A DNA stretch of 64,000 nt from RAM1 sp050247515 (GTDB lineage Bacteria > Pseudomonadota > Gammaproteobacteria > Burkholderiales > Burkholderiaceae_C), in the NCBI GenBank assembly GCA_050247515.1, contig JBFWUB010000021.1, positions 7,921 through 71,920 on the forward strand. Reading direction: 5' to 3'. The notes under the pieces were generated by a model. The model had not been told where the DNA came from. It was given only the letters and a program-made list of their open reading frames with translations, and ran no database searches. Position numbers and translations under genes: made by a program. Shown piece after piece: positions 26,787 to 37,702 of the stretch; the stretch's first letter is position 1; every line of letters begins with the position of its first letter.

Positions 26787-27104
26787 ATGACCCAGCAGAC
26801 CCTCGACGGCGTGTCCGTCAACCCCCAGGCCAATGTCTATTTCGACGGCAAATGCGTGAGCCACAGCATCACGCTGGCCGACGGCACCAGAAAATCCGTG
26901 GGCGTGATCCTGAGCGCCACGCTGACCTTCAACACCGCTGCCGCCGAAATCATGGAATGCGTGGCCGGCAGCTGCGAATACAGGCTGGCCGGCAGCGACG
27001 CCTGGGTTACCTCCGGCGCGGGCCAGAAATTCAGCGTGCCCGCCAACTCGAAGTTCGACATCCGCGTGAGCGACGCCTACCACTACATCTGCCACTTCGG
27101 CTGA
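26787..27104 (+). CDS. ppnP: Pyrimidine/purine nucleoside phosphorylase
   Basis: 105-residue cupin-like protein (formerly DUF1255/YaiE), cleaving nucleosides to base and ribose-1-phosphate. Family marks: VSVNPQANVYFDGKCVSHSI, TAAAEIMECVAGSCEYRL and KFSVPANSKFDIRV. The start MTQQTL matches the usual family N-terminus. It lies 17 bases before argG and may be cotranscribed. Confidence 0.92.
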   Translation: MTQQTLDGVSVNPQANVYFDGKCVSHSITLADGTRKSVGVILSATLTFNTAAAEIMECVAGSCEYRLAGSDAWVTSGAGQKFSVPANSKFDIRVSDAYHYICHFG

Positions 27105-27121
27105 ACCGGACGCACCCCACC

Positions 27122-28462
27122 ATGGCCACGATCCTGCAAAACGTACCCGCCGGCCAGAAGGTCGGCATCGCCTTCTCGGGCGGGCTGGACACCAGCGCCG
27201 CACTGCACTGGATGAAGCTCAAAGGCGCCATCCCCTACGCCTACACCGCCAACCTCGGCCAGCCCGACGAGCCCGATTACGACGAGATCCCGCGCAAGGC
27301 CATGGAATACGGCGCCGAAAAGGCCCGCCTGATCGACTGCCGCCTGCAGCTGGCCCACGAAGGCATTGCCGCGCTGCAGGCCGGTGCCTTTCACATCAGC
27401 ACGGCCGGCATCACCTACTTCAACACCACGCCGCTGGGCCGCGCGGTCACCGGCACCATGCTGGTGTCGGCCATGAAGGAAGACGACGTCCACATCTGGG
27501 GCGACGGCAGCACCTTCAAGGGCAACGACATCGAGCGCTTTTACCGCTACGGCCTGCTGACCAACCCGAGCCTGCGCATCTACAAGCCCTGGCTGGACCA
27601 GCTGTTCATTGACGAGCTGGGCGGGCGCGCCGAGATGAGCGCCTTCATGACGGCGCACGGCTTTGGCTACAAGATGTCGGCCGAAAAGGCCTACAGCACC
27701 GACAGCAACATGCTGGGCGCCACGCACGAGGCCAAAGACCTTGAGTTTTTGAACAGCGGCATCCGCATCGTCAACCCCATCATGGGCGTGGCCTTCTGGA
27801 AAGACGACGTGGTGGTCAAGGCCGAAGAGGTCACGGTACGCTTTGAAGAAGGCCAGCCCGTGGCACTGAACGGCCAGACCTTTGACGACCCGGTGGCGCT
27901 GATCCTGGAGGCCAACCGCATCGGTGGCCGCCATGGCCTGGGCATGAGCGACCAGATCGAAAACCGCATCATTGAGGCCAAGAGCCGCGGCATCTACGAA
28001 GCGCCGGGCCTGGCGCTGCTGCACATTGCCTACGAACGCCTGGTGACCGGCATCCACAACGAAGACACCATCGAGCAGTACCGCATGAACGGCCTGAAGC
28101 TGGGCCGTCTGCTGTACCAGGGCCGCTGGTTCGACCCGCAGGCCATCATGCTGCGCGAAACGGCCCAACGCTGGGTGGCGCGTGCCGTGACCGGCGAGGT
28201 GACGCTGGAGCTGCGCCGCGGCAACGACTATTCGCTGCTCAACACCGAAAGCCCCAACCTCACCTACAAGCCCGAGCGCCTGAGCATGGAAAAGGTGGAA
28301 GACGCCCCCTTCAGCCCGGCCGACCGCATCGGCCAGCTGACCATGCGCAACCTGGACATCGTGGACACGCGCGCCAAGCTGTCGATCTACAGCCAGACCG
28401 GTCTGCTGTCGCTGGGCGCCGGGGCGGCCCTGCCGCAGCTGGACACCCGCCCGGGCAAATAA
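27122..28462 (+). CDS. argG: Argininosuccinate synthase
   Basis: ATP-dependent condensation of citrulline and aspartate in arginine synthesis; 446 residues, the longer E. coli-like form. PP-loop VGIAFSGGLDTSAALHW at residue 15; ITYFNTTPLGRAVTGTMLV and GSTFKGNDIERFYRYG are characteristic. ATG preceded by a short gap after ppnP. Confidence 0.97.
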   Translation: MATILQNVPAGQKVGIAFSGGLDTSAALHWMKLKGAIPYAYTANLGQPDEPDYDEIPRKAMEYGAEKARLIDCRLQLAHEGIAALQAGAFHISTAGITYFNTTPLGRAVTGTMLVSAMKEDDVHIWGDGSTFKGNDIERFYRYGLLTNPSLRIYKPWLDQLFIDELGGRAEMSAFMTAHGFGYKMSAEKAYSTDSNMLGATHEAKDLEFLNSGIRIVNPIMGVAFWKDDVVVKAEEVTVRFEEGQPVALNGQTFDDPVALILEANRIGGRHGLGMSDQIENRIIEAKSRGIYEAPGLALLHIAYERLVTGIHNEDTIEQYRMNGLKLGRLLYQGRWFDPQAIMLRETAQRWVARAVTGEVTLELRRGNDYSLLNTESPNLTYKPERLSMEKVEDAPFSPADRIGQLTMRNLDIVDTRAKLSIYSQTGLLSLGAGAALPQLDTRPGK

Positions 28463-28600
28463 GTCACGGGCGCATTTCACGGGCGGGGCCAAATCCCCAC
28501 GGGCCTTAGTCAAATTCCCTAAGACCCGCGCGGGCGCAGTCGTTACATTGAGTTACGTCAAATCTGACTCCATAAATCTGGCTCAATGAAAGGAAGCCCC

Positions 28601-29098
28601 ATGCCCCCGCTGCTCACCCGCCGCCTGCTGGCCGGCATCACCCTCGTCCTGGCCTGCTGCGCCGCGCTGGCGCAAGGCACCCCGGCCGCCCGTCCCGTGC
28701 TGGAGATCAGCGGCAAGGTTGCCTCGGCACCGGTGCAGCTGGACATGGCCGCGCTGCAGCGCCTGCCCCAGCGCAGCTTCAGCACGAACACCCCCTGGAC
28801 GCGCGAGCCCCACACCTACAGCGGCCCGCTGCTGCGCGACGTGCTGGCCCTGGCAGGTGCCAAGGGTGCCGTGACCATCAAGGCCGTGGCGCTGAACGAC
28901 TACCAGATCAGCATCCCCGCCGAAGACGCGGCCAAGCTGGACGTCATCGTGGCCCACCAGATCGACGGCAAGGCCATCCCGGTGCGCGAGCGTGGCCCGC
29001 TGTTCGTCATCTACCCGTTTGACAGCGCGCCCGAGCTGCGGTCCACCCGCTACTACGAGCGCTCCATCTGGCAACTCAAGTCGATGCGGATCGAATAG
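28601..29098 (+). CDS. Periplasmic Moco-binding-fold protein, probable partner of the kinase
   Basis: 165 residues: a signal peptide (LLAGITLVLACCAALAQG) followed by one oxidoreductase molybdopterin-binding-like domain (STNTPWTREPHTYSGPLLRDVL; VALNDYQISIPAEDA; IPVRERGPLFVIYPFD). The mature protein has no cysteine, so the usual cysteine ligand of molybdenum in sulfite-oxidase-fold enzymes is absent; it may bind a ligand or cofactor rather than catalyse. ATG 28601 is preferred over 28586 because AAGGAAG lies 5 bases upstream of it. The stop is 2 bases before the hybrid kinase start, suggesting a periplasmic sensory subunit. Confidence 0.82.
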   Translation: MPPLLTRRLLAGITLVLACCAALAQGTPAARPVLEISGKVASAPVQLDMAALQRLPQRSFSTNTPWTREPHTYSGPLLRDVLALAGAKGAVTIKAVALNDYQISIPAEDAAKLDVIVAHQIDGKAIPVRERGPLFVIYPFDSAPELRSTRYYERSIWQLKSMRIE

Positions 29099-29100
29099 GC

Positions 29101-31281
<2,181 letters not shown>

Positions 31282-31305
31282 TGCGGGCCGCGACGCGCCA
31301 GCGGG

Positions 31306-32421
31306 TTACTGGATCGCGCCCACCACCGCCTGGTTCACCGCCGTCATGCCCTGCAGCGCATGGCGCACCAGGGCGGCGTTGTCCACATCCAGCGCCATGT
31401 CCACCCGCTTGCTGGTGTTGGCCGCCAGGCCCATGGTCACCGCGCCGATGATCTGCAGCGCCTTCACGGCCGTGTCTTTCTGCGTGTCATAGCCGCCCGT
31501 TTCACGCAGGTTGGCAAACTGGCCGGGCACGGCCAGCGGGCCACCCAGGCTCACCACCTGGGTCAGCGCATGGGTCTGCAGCACGCCCAGCTGCCTGGGC
31601 GCCATGGCCACCTCCATTGCGGCGGAGGCATTGGCGCTGGAGCCGCGCTTGAACATCGACGAGCCGCCGCCGGAGGACTCCTGCGCGGCCAGGTTCACCA
31701 CCATGCCCACCGACACGCCCTCCAGGTTGCCCTTGCTGAAATCAATGCGCTTGCCGATGTTGCCCGCGCCAATGCCGGCAAAGCCGCGCGACACCGTCTT
31801 CGTACCCGTGGGCGCCATGACCAGGTATTTGCGCTTGCCATAGCCCAGCTCCACATCCTCGTACACCTCGGCACCCGGTTTGCTGGCCTCGACCGTGGCC
31901 TCGTACACGGCGCCGTTTTCCTTGACGAAGACGTCGGCCGGCTCGGGCTTGACGCCCGCGGCCTCCAGCCGGGCCAGGAAATCGGCGTAGGCCTTGTCAG
32001 TGATGGCCTGCAGCAGCTTGACGTCGGGCGTGGGCACCAGGTAGTTGACGCGCACATTGGTGGCGCCGTAGTCCGTCCCGCCAAAGTAGGCGCCGCGCGT
32101 GTTGGCCGACACGCTGCCGCCCATTTCAAACAGCACGCGGTACTCGGCGATGTAAAAACGCTTGCCCTTCAGCGTGGCGTTGCCCTTAACCGGCACCGCC
32201 GCCTCCATCGGCGCCACCGGCGCAGCCAACGCCGCCTCGATCTGCCCGGGCGTGGCCTGCGCAATGGACGGCGTGCCCTGCGCGGCCTGGGCCGCCTGCT
32301 CGGGCTTGGGCGCGTTGGCGCCACCGGTGATGGCGTTCAGCAGCGAGCCAAACTGGGCATGGCCCGGCAGGGCCAGGCAGGTCAATGCGGCAAATGCCAA
32401 GGAGGATTTGAAGTACTGCAT
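31306..32421 (-). CDS. Secreted protein of unknown function
   Basis: 371 residues with a signal peptide (SLAFAALTCLALPGHAQ). The mature part begins with Ala/Gln/Pro-rich sequence, then mixed alpha/beta with YFGGTDYGATNVRVNYLVP and YGKRKYLVMAPTGTKTVSRG, and ends in an Ala/Val-rich segment (VDMALDVDNAALVRHALQG). I recognise no family and see no enzyme motif. Start at the ATG directly before the signal peptide; longer frames are non-hydrophobic. Convergent with the hybrid kinase gene. Confidence 0.78.
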   Translation of the reverse strand: MQYFKSSLAFAALTCLALPGHAQFGSLLNAITGGANAPKPEQAAQAAQGTPSIAQATPGQIEAALAAPVAPMEAAVPVKGNATLKGKRFYIAEYRVLFEMGGSVSANTRGAYFGGTDYGATNVRVNYLVPTPDVKLLQAITDKAYADFLARLEAAGVKPEPADVFVKENGAVYEATVEASKPGAEVYEDVELGYGKRKYLVMAPTGTKTVSRGFAGIGAGNIGKRIDFSKGNLEGVSVGMVVNLAAQESSGGGSSMFKRGSSANASAAMEVAMAPRQLGVLQTHALTQVVSLGGPLAVPGQFANLRETGGYDTQKDTAVKALQIIGAVTMGLAANTSKRVDMALDVDNAALVRHALQGMTAVNQAVVGAIQ

Positions 32422-32519
32422 GAAGGAGCCCCGGGGTGTGAAGCGCCCAATGTAGGCACAAGGCACCCGCTGCTCAACCCCGCATTCGGGGGTGGTGCCA
32501 CGCCACACGGCCTTTCACG

Positions 32520-33023
32520 TCAAGACGCCGGAGGATTCAACCGTGTGTCAATCGACAGCGGCTCCTGCAACAACTGCCTGTAGGCGCCAACGGCCCGGTC
32601 CGGGTCAAACACGAGGTTCCAGCTGTGCTGGCTGACGACACTCGGGATCGCTACAAACAGGTGTTTTGCAAGCAGTTCGGCGCCCCACTCCTGCTGCCCC
32701 GCGCTGGGCATGCCGGCACGCAACCATGCCGGGTTTGGCACGTCCTGCGGTTTCACGACAAAAACGCTGGCGGGGTCATCGACCTTCAGCGCCGTGATGA
32801 CGTGCGGCACCTTGTCAAGCGCCCGGAAGCCCTTGTGAACGGCAACCTCAAGAATGGCCGTTGAGGCGTCCAGCGAGCAATAAAGCGCCTTCACGCCTTT
32901 GGGATTCCAGCGGCCTCCCAGCGCGTGCGCGCCGGTCGCACTGTCCCAGGTCGCCCTGAAAACGGCCTGATCGACACGCCACGCCTGAACCGGAGTGCCC
33001 AGGCGCGGAGCAAATGGCGTCAA
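32520..33023 (-). CDS. RES-domain toxin (NAD+ phosphorylase family)
   Basis: 167 residues covering one RES domain. The core motif GGRWNPKG (36-43), Y48/S50, the conserved glutamate in TAILEVAVHKG and the serine stretch IPSVVSQHSWNLVFDP are all present. RES toxins deplete NAD+. The start is TTG, overlapping the antitoxin stop as TTGA, so translation is coupled to the antitoxin and probably weaker, as expected for a toxin. Second gene of the pair. Confidence 0.9.
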   Translation of the reverse strand: MTPFAPRLGTPVQAWRVDQAVFRATWDSATGAHALGGRWNPKGVKALYCSLDASTAILEVAVHKGFRALDKVPHVITALKVDDPASVFVVKPQDVPNPAWLRAGMPSAGQQEWGAELLAKHLFVAIPSVVSQHSWNLVFDPDRAVGAYRQLLQEPLSIDTRLNPPAS

Positions 33024-33490
33024 GCGTAGACCCCGTAGGCCATCTGATCGAGCAAAGTCCTCACCATTTCGGCGCCCTGGGGCGTCGCCATGAGGTCAAT
33101 CGGCCGGCGTGAATCAAGCCCCATCGCCGGTGCTGCAAGCCACTGCTCGGCTTCCTCCTTGCCGCCCAGAACTTCAGTCGCCTTGGTCAGCACTTCGGCA
33201 AGGCTCCACACCCGGGCACTCTGGTTGGCATCCAGAGGCGCCGCCTTTTGTTCGGCCTTGATCCGATGCCAGGTGCGCGCACTGACGTTCAGCGCCTTGA
33301 AGCTCTCATCGTGCTTGAGAACGCTGAACCCTTCCACAAGGTAGACCATGGTGTGGCGGGGAAAACCTTCGACAATGCGCTCGTGCAATTCGATGGGGCT
33401 GTTGATGCGCATCGGCTTGGTGCCCAGCGCACGCTGCACCCGAGCGTAGGTGCCTGTACCCTGTGCCTTGATCGTCCGGGCTGTGGTCAT
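33020..33490 (-). CDS. Antitoxin, Xre/MbcA/ParS toxin-binding family
   Basis: 156 residues. The N-terminal two thirds hold the Xre-like DNA-binding region (FSVLKHDESFKALNVSARTWHRIK), and the C-terminal 55 residues the toxin-binding domain (VLGGKEEAEQWLAAPAMGLDSRRPIDLMAT). Start placed at the ATG giving MTTARTIKAQG: it lies just downstream of a good sigma-70 promoter with an overlapping inverted repeat, whereas the longer in-frame extension runs through the promoter. Such antitoxins neutralise the RES toxin and repress their own operon. Confidence 0.88.
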   Translation of the reverse strand: MTTARTIKAQGTGTYARVQRALGTKPMRINSPIELHERIVEGFPRHTMVYLVEGFSVLKHDESFKALNVSARTWHRIKAEQKAAPLDANQSARVWSLAEVLTKATEVLGGKEEAEQWLAAPAMGLDSRRPIDLMATPQGAEMVRTLLDQMAYGVYA

Positions 33491-33512
33491 CCATCTTCCT
33501 TCATCGTCGTCT

Positions 33513-33526
33513 TTGCCATTTGGCAA
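33513..33526 (-). promoter_or_regulatory. Inverted repeat, candidate antitoxin operator
   Basis: TTGCCA-TT-TGGCAA is a perfect 6+6 inverted repeat just downstream of the -10 element, covering the expected transcription start. An additional outer half (CGCCAA at 33535-33540) overlaps the promoter spacer. Position and symmetry fit autorepression by the Xre-type antitoxin. Confidence 0.6.
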
Positions 33527-33527
33527 C

Positions 33528-33556
33528 AATATATCGCCAAGTGTCAAAGCGGTCAA
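33528..33556 (-). promoter_or_regulatory. Sigma-70 promoter of the toxin-antitoxin operon
   Basis: On the minus strand: -35 TTGACC, 17-base spacer, -10 TATATT (5 of 6 to consensus each). It lies about 40 bases before the chosen antitoxin start. Confidence 0.7.
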
Positions 33557-33587
33557 TTTGCCCAGCGTTCCATGCAAACGGGGGGGC

Positions 33588-33896
33588 TCAGTCTCCGCCG
33601 CCGCCGCAACCGCCGTCACCACCCGAAGCACCATCGGAGCCAAAGGCGTCGGCACCCCCGAAACCGTCGGCATCACCACTGGAGGAACCATCCGGAAAGC
33701 TGGTGCCGCAGTAGGCGTCTGAGCCGCTCGCGCGGTCAAAGGCGGACTGGCAGCATGCCTGCACTGCCCCCACCAAAACCAGGCCAGCAAGGCCACGGGG
33801 CCCGCCAGCTGGAGCAGCCAGCGCAACCCGTGCAAAACGGCCCCTTCTGTCTCCGCCCCTACACCACCACCGGCTCGGGCTCCAGCCGGATGCCAA
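33588..33896 (-). CDS. Possible small membrane/secreted protein with Gly-Asp-Cys tail
   Basis: Open frame of up to 102 codons, TTG start overlapping the end of murB. A hydrophobic stretch (GLAGLVLVGAVQACC) is followed by a tail very rich in Gly, Asp and Ser ending GGDGGCGGGGD, which resembles tails of uncharacterised small proteins in Burkholderiales. There is no ATG and no clear ribosome site, so the true start, and whether it is a gene at all, is uncertain. GTG codons inside the hydrophobic stretch are alternatives. Confidence 0.35.
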   Translation of the reverse strand: MASGWSPSRWWCRGGDRRGRFARVALAAPAGGPRGLAGLVLVGAVQACCQSAFDRASGSDAYCGTSFPDGSSSGDADGFGGADAFGSDGASGGDGGCGGGGD

Positions 33897-34911
33897 AGCG
33901 TTCGTACACGCTGGTCTGGATGGCGCCGGCCAGCGTCATGACCTCGCCGCCGGTGGCCGGGTGGGCCGTGCCGCCGCGGTTGACCAGCACCAGCGCCTGC
34001 TTTTCGTACACGCCGGCGTTGCCCACGGTCTTGCCCTTCCAGCCGCAGGCGTCAATCAGCCAGCCGGCCGCCAGCTTGATGCTGCCGTCGGGCATGGGGT
34101 AGTGCACGATGCCGGGCTCGCGGGCGATGATGTCGCTGCACTGCTCGGGCGTGACGGTGGGGTTCTTGAAGAAGCTGCCGGCGTTGCCGATCACGCGCGG
34201 GTCGGGCAGCTTGGCGCCGCGGATGGCGCAGACCCAGTCGTAAATCTGGCGGGCGGACGGCTCGCGCACGCCGGTCTCGGCCATCTTGCGCTCCAGGTCC
34301 AGGTAGCCCAGCACCGGCTTCCAGGGCTTGGGCAGGCGAAAGCGCACGCGGGTGATGACCGCCCGGCCCGCCAGGCCCAGGTCGCCCTCCTGGGCTGCCG
34401 TGTGCTTGAACACCGAATCGCGGTAGCCAAAGGCGCACTGGGCCGCGTCCAGCGTGAATTCACGCCCGGTGTGCAGGTCCACCGCGTCCAGCGATTCAAA
34501 GCGGTCCTGCAGCTCCACGCCATAGGCGCCGATGTTCTGCACCGGCGAGGCACCCACGGTGCCGGGAATCAGCGCCAGGTTTTCCAGCCCCGGCAGGCCC
34601 TGCTCCAGCGTCCAGCCCACGAAGCCGTGCCAGGGCTCGCCGGCGCCGGCCTCCACGATCCAGGCGCGGGGGGTTTCAGCCACCAGCCGGCGGCCCATGA
34701 TCTCGACCTTGAGCACCACCGGGCGCACATCGCCCGTGAGCACGATGTTGCTGCCGCCGCCCAGCACGAACTTGGGCTCGGGTGCCAGCGCAGGGTCGGC
34801 CAGCACGGCCTGCACGTCGGCGGTGGATGCCAGGCGCACCAGCAGGCGCGCCCTGGCCACGATGCCGAAGGTGTTGTGCGGCTGCAGGGGTACGTTTTGC
34901 TCCGTGATCAT
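33859..34911 (-). CDS. murB: UDP-N-acetylenolpyruvoylglucosamine reductase
   Basis: FAD enzyme making UDP-MurNAc for peptidoglycan; 350 residues, type I. FAD-domain motif FVLGGGSNIVLTGD near residue 50, PGTVGASPVQNIGAYGVEL, the catalytic-serine region GSFFKNPTVT and ending FGIRLEPEPVVV. The start at ATG 34911 gives MITEQNVPLQPHNTFG, the normal family N-terminus. Divergent from yajQ. Confidence 0.95.
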   Translation of the reverse strand: MITEQNVPLQPHNTFGIVARARLLVRLASTADVQAVLADPALAPEPKFVLGGGSNIVLTGDVRPVVLKVEIMGRRLVAETPRAWIVEAGAGEPWHGFVGWTLEQGLPGLENLALIPGTVGASPVQNIGAYGVELQDRFESLDAVDLHTGREFTLDAAQCAFGYRDSVFKHTAAQEGDLGLAGRAVITRVRFRLPKPWKPVLGYLDLERKMAETGVREPSARQIYDWVCAIRGAKLPDPRVIGNAGSFFKNPTVTPEQCSDIIAREPGIVHYPMPDGSIKLAAGWLIDACGWKGKTVGNAGVYEKQALVLVNRGGTAHPATGGEVMTLAGAIQTSVYERFGIRLEPEPVVV

Positions 34912-34966
34912 GGGAGAATTGTCGCACCCAGCACCCCAATACAGGCACGCACCCGAGGGAGTATTC

Positions 34967-35452
34967 ATGCCGTCTTTTGACACCGTCTGCGAACCCAACC
35001 TGGTTGAAGTCAGGAACGCAGTGGACAACACCGCCAAGGAAATCGCCACCCGCTTCGACTTCAAGGGCACCTCCGCCGCCATCGAGCTCAAGGACAAGGA
35101 CATCACGCTGTTCGGCGACGCCGACTTCCAGCTCCAGCAGGTGGACGACATCCTGCGCAACAAACTCACCAAGCGCAACGTGGACGTGCGCTACCTGGAC
35201 GTGGGCGACGTGCAGAAGATGGGCGGCGACAAGGTCAAGCAGGTGATCAAGGTGCGCAGCGGCATCGAATCCGAGCAGGCCAAGAAGATCACCCGCCTCA
35301 TCAAGGACAGCAAGCTCAAGGTGCAGGCCGCCATCCAGGGCGACGCCGTGCGCGTGACGGGGGCCAAGCGCGATGACCTGCAGGCAGCCATGGCGCTGAT
35401 CAAAAAGGACATTTCTGATGTCCCTTTGACCTTCAACAATTTCCGCGATTGA
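34967..35452 (+). CDS. yajQ: YajQ-family nucleotide-binding protein
   Basis: 161 residues, start MPSFDTVCEPN; two ferredoxin-like lobes with FDFKGTSAAIELKDKDI and SKLKVQAAIQGDAVRVTGAK. Orthologues bind cyclic di-GMP in Xanthomonas and nucleotides or RNA elsewhere. A purine-rich site (CGAGGGAG) lies 6 bases before the ATG. The TGA overlaps the ATG of the protease gene (TGATG). Confidence 0.95.
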   Translation: MPSFDTVCEPNLVEVRNAVDNTAKEIATRFDFKGTSAAIELKDKDITLFGDADFQLQQVDDILRNKLTKRNVDVRYLDVGDVQKMGGDKVKQVIKVRSGIESEQAKKITRLIKDSKLKVQAAIQGDAVRVTGAKRDDLQAAMALIKKDISDVPLTFNNFRD

Positions 35453-36093
35453 TGGCCCACCCCCTGCTCCTGCTGGCGGGCCTGCTGCTGCCCTTTGCAG
35501 CGCTGGCGCAGTCCGTCGCGCTGCAGGGCATGATGGGCAACCGCGCGCTGCTCATCATTGACGGCGGCGCGCCGCGCGGCGTGGCGCCCGGTGATGCGCA
35601 CCAGGGCGTGAAGGTGCTGTCCACCAGCGGCGACGAGGCCGTGGTGGAAATCGGCGGCAAGCGCCACACCCTGCGGGTGGGCGACGCGCCGGCCAGCGTG
35701 GGCGCAAGCGGCGGCGGCGCGCGCGGCAACCGCATCGTGCTCACGGCCGGCAGCGGCGGGCATTTCTTTTCACAAGGCGCCATCAACGGCCGGGCGGTGC
35801 AGTTCATGGTGGACACGGGCGCCACGGCCGTGTCCATGGGCCTGTCTGACGCCAAACGCATGGGCCTGGCCTATGAAAGCGGCCGCAAGATCCTGATGAG
35901 CACGGCCAACGGCGTGGTGCCCGCCTGGCTGGTGCGGCTGGATTCGGTGCGCGTGGGCGACGTGGAGGTGTATGGCGTGCAAGGCATCGTGAGCCAGGCA
36001 CCCATGCCCTATGTGCTGCTGGGCAACAGCTTTCTCTCGCGCTTCCAGATGAAGCGCGACAACGACCAGATGGTTCTGGAGCGCCGGTACTGA
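35452..36093 (+). CDS. Retropepsin-like aspartic protease (TIGR02281 type)
   Basis: 213 residues with a signal peptide or anchor (HPLLLLAGLLLPFAALAQS). The C-terminal 120 residues are a single-chain retroviral-type protease unit: catalytic VQFMVDTGATAVSMG and the hydrophobic VLLGNSFLSRF. One Asp-Thr-Gly per chain means activity needs a dimer. Substrates are unknown. Coupled to yajQ by start/stop overlap; the MFS gene begins 2 bases after its stop. Confidence 0.88.
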   Translation: MAHPLLLLAGLLLPFAALAQSVALQGMMGNRALLIIDGGAPRGVAPGDAHQGVKVLSTSGDEAVVEIGGKRHTLRVGDAPASVGASGGGARGNRIVLTAGSGGHFFSQGAINGRAVQFMVDTGATAVSMGLSDAKRMGLAYESGRKILMSTANGVVPAWLVRLDSVRVGDVEVYGVQGIVSQAPMPYVLLGNSFLSRFQMKRDNDQMVLERRY

Positions 36094-36094
36094 C

Positions 36095-37702
36095 ATGCCC
36101 GTACTGGACGCACCCCCACAAAACCAGCCCCCCGAGCCCCCATCGGCCTTTGCGCCGCTGGGCCAGCCCGTGTTCCGCATGCTGTGGGCCACCTGGCTGA
36201 CCGCCAACACCTGCATGTGGATGAGCGACGTGGCCGCGGCCTGGCTGATGACGTCTTTGGCGCCGTCGCCGCTGTGGGTGGCGCTGGTGCAATCGGCCTC
36301 CACGCTGCCGGTGTTTTTGCTGGGCCTGCCCAGCGGCGCGCTGGCCGACATCCTAGACCGGCGGCGCTATTTCATGCTGACGCAGCTGTGGGTGGCGCTG
36401 ACCGCCACGGCGCTGTGCGTGACCATCGTCATGGGCTGGATCAATGCGCCGCTGCTGCTGGCGCTGACCTTTGCCAACGGCATTGGCCTGGCCATGCGTT
36501 GGCCGGTGTTTGCAGCCATCGTGCCCGAGATCGTGCCGCGCATCCAGCTTCCCGCGGCGCTGGCGCTGAACGGCGTGGCCATGAATGCGTCGCGCATCAT
36601 CGGCCCGCTGGTGGCCGGCGCGCTGATCGCCGGCGCGGGCAGCGAATACGTGTTCGGCCTGAACGCCGTGCTGTCGGTGGCGGCGGCGTTTGTCATCATG
36701 CGCTGGAAGCGCGAGCCCACGGTGAGCCCGCTGGGGCGCGAGCGGCTGAGCAGCGCCATCCGCGTGGGGCTGCAGTTTGTGAAGGAATCGCGCCGGCTGC
36801 AGGGCGTGCTGGTGCGCATCTCGCTGTTCTTTCTGCATTCCACCGCGCTGCTGGCGCTGCTGCCGCTGGTGGCGCGCGGCCTGAAGGGCGGCGACGCCGG
36901 CACCTTTACGCTGCTGCTGGCCGCCATGGGCATGGGCGCCATCATTGCCGCGCTGTCCATGCAGCAGGTGCGCCGCGTGATACCGCATGCGCGGCTGCTG
37001 CTGCTGGGCGCGGCGCTGCAGTCGGCCGGCACGCTGGTGGTGGCCTGGGCGCCCAACGTGATCATTGCGGCGCCGGCCATGTTTGTGGCGGGCATGGCCT
37101 GGATCACCGTGGCCAACACGCTCACGGTGTCGGCCCAGATGGCCCTGCCCGACTGGGTGCGCGCGCGCGGCATGTCCATCTACCAGATGGCCATCATGGG
37201 CGCGACCGCCGTGGGCGCGGCGTTGTGGGGGCAGATCGCCACCATCAGCAACATCCACTGGAGCATGGGCATCGCCGCCTTTACCGGGCTGGCGGCCATG
37301 GTGGCGGCGCACCGGTTCATGCCCGCGCACAACATGGAAGAAGACCTGACGCCGTCACGCGTTTTCAAGGTGCCCACGGCCGAGGCACCGCCGCGCAGCG
37401 GGCGCATCCAGGTGAACATTGAGTACCGCATCGACCCGACGCGCGCCGATGAATTCCGCGCGCTGATGCAGGAAAGCCGCCGCAGCCGCATGCGCCAGGG
37501 CGCGCTGGCCTGGGAGCTGCTGCACGACCTGTACGACCCGGGCCGCTTCATCGAGCAGATCACCGACGAATCCTGGACGGAACACCTGCGCCGCTTTGAC
37601 CGCGTGACGGCCGACGACGTGGCCCTGCGCGACCGCAAGCTGGCGTTTCACATCGCCGACACACCGCCGGTGGTGATGCGCAGCGTGATCGAGGCGTCAT
37701 GA
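36095..37702 (+). CDS. MFS transporter with C-terminal ABM-like domain
   Basis: 535 residues. Residues 25-420 form a 12-helix MFS_3/EntS-like permease (FRMLWATWLTANTCMWMSDV at the start; SALADILDRRRY-type loop between TM2 and TM3 as SGALADILDRRRYFM). The last 110 residues (RIQVNIEYRIDPTRADEFRA to DDVALRDRKLAFHI) look like a dimeric alpha/beta-barrel of the antibiotic-biosynthesis-monooxygenase fold. This fusion is recurrent in proteobacteria; substrate unknown. The stop overlaps the phosphatase start by ATGA. Confidence 0.88.
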   Translation: MPVLDAPPQNQPPEPPSAFAPLGQPVFRMLWATWLTANTCMWMSDVAAAWLMTSLAPSPLWVALVQSASTLPVFLLGLPSGALADILDRRRYFMLTQLWVALTATALCVTIVMGWINAPLLLALTFANGIGLAMRWPVFAAIVPEIVPRIQLPAALALNGVAMNASRIIGPLVAGALIAGAGSEYVFGLNAVLSVAAAFVIMRWKREPTVSPLGRERLSSAIRVGLQFVKESRRLQGVLVRISLFFLHSTALLALLPLVARGLKGGDAGTFTLLLAAMGMGAIIAALSMQQVRRVIPHARLLLLGAALQSAGTLVVAWAPNVIIAAPAMFVAGMAWITVANTLTVSAQMALPDWVRARGMSIYQMAIMGATAVGAALWGQIATISNIHWSMGIAAFTGLAAMVAAHRFMPAHNMEEDLTPSRVFKVPTAEAPPRSGRIQVNIEYRIDPTRADEFRALMQESRRSRMRQGALAWELLHDLYDPGRFIEQITDESWTEHLRRFDRVTADDVALRDRKLAFHIADTPPVVMRSVIEAS

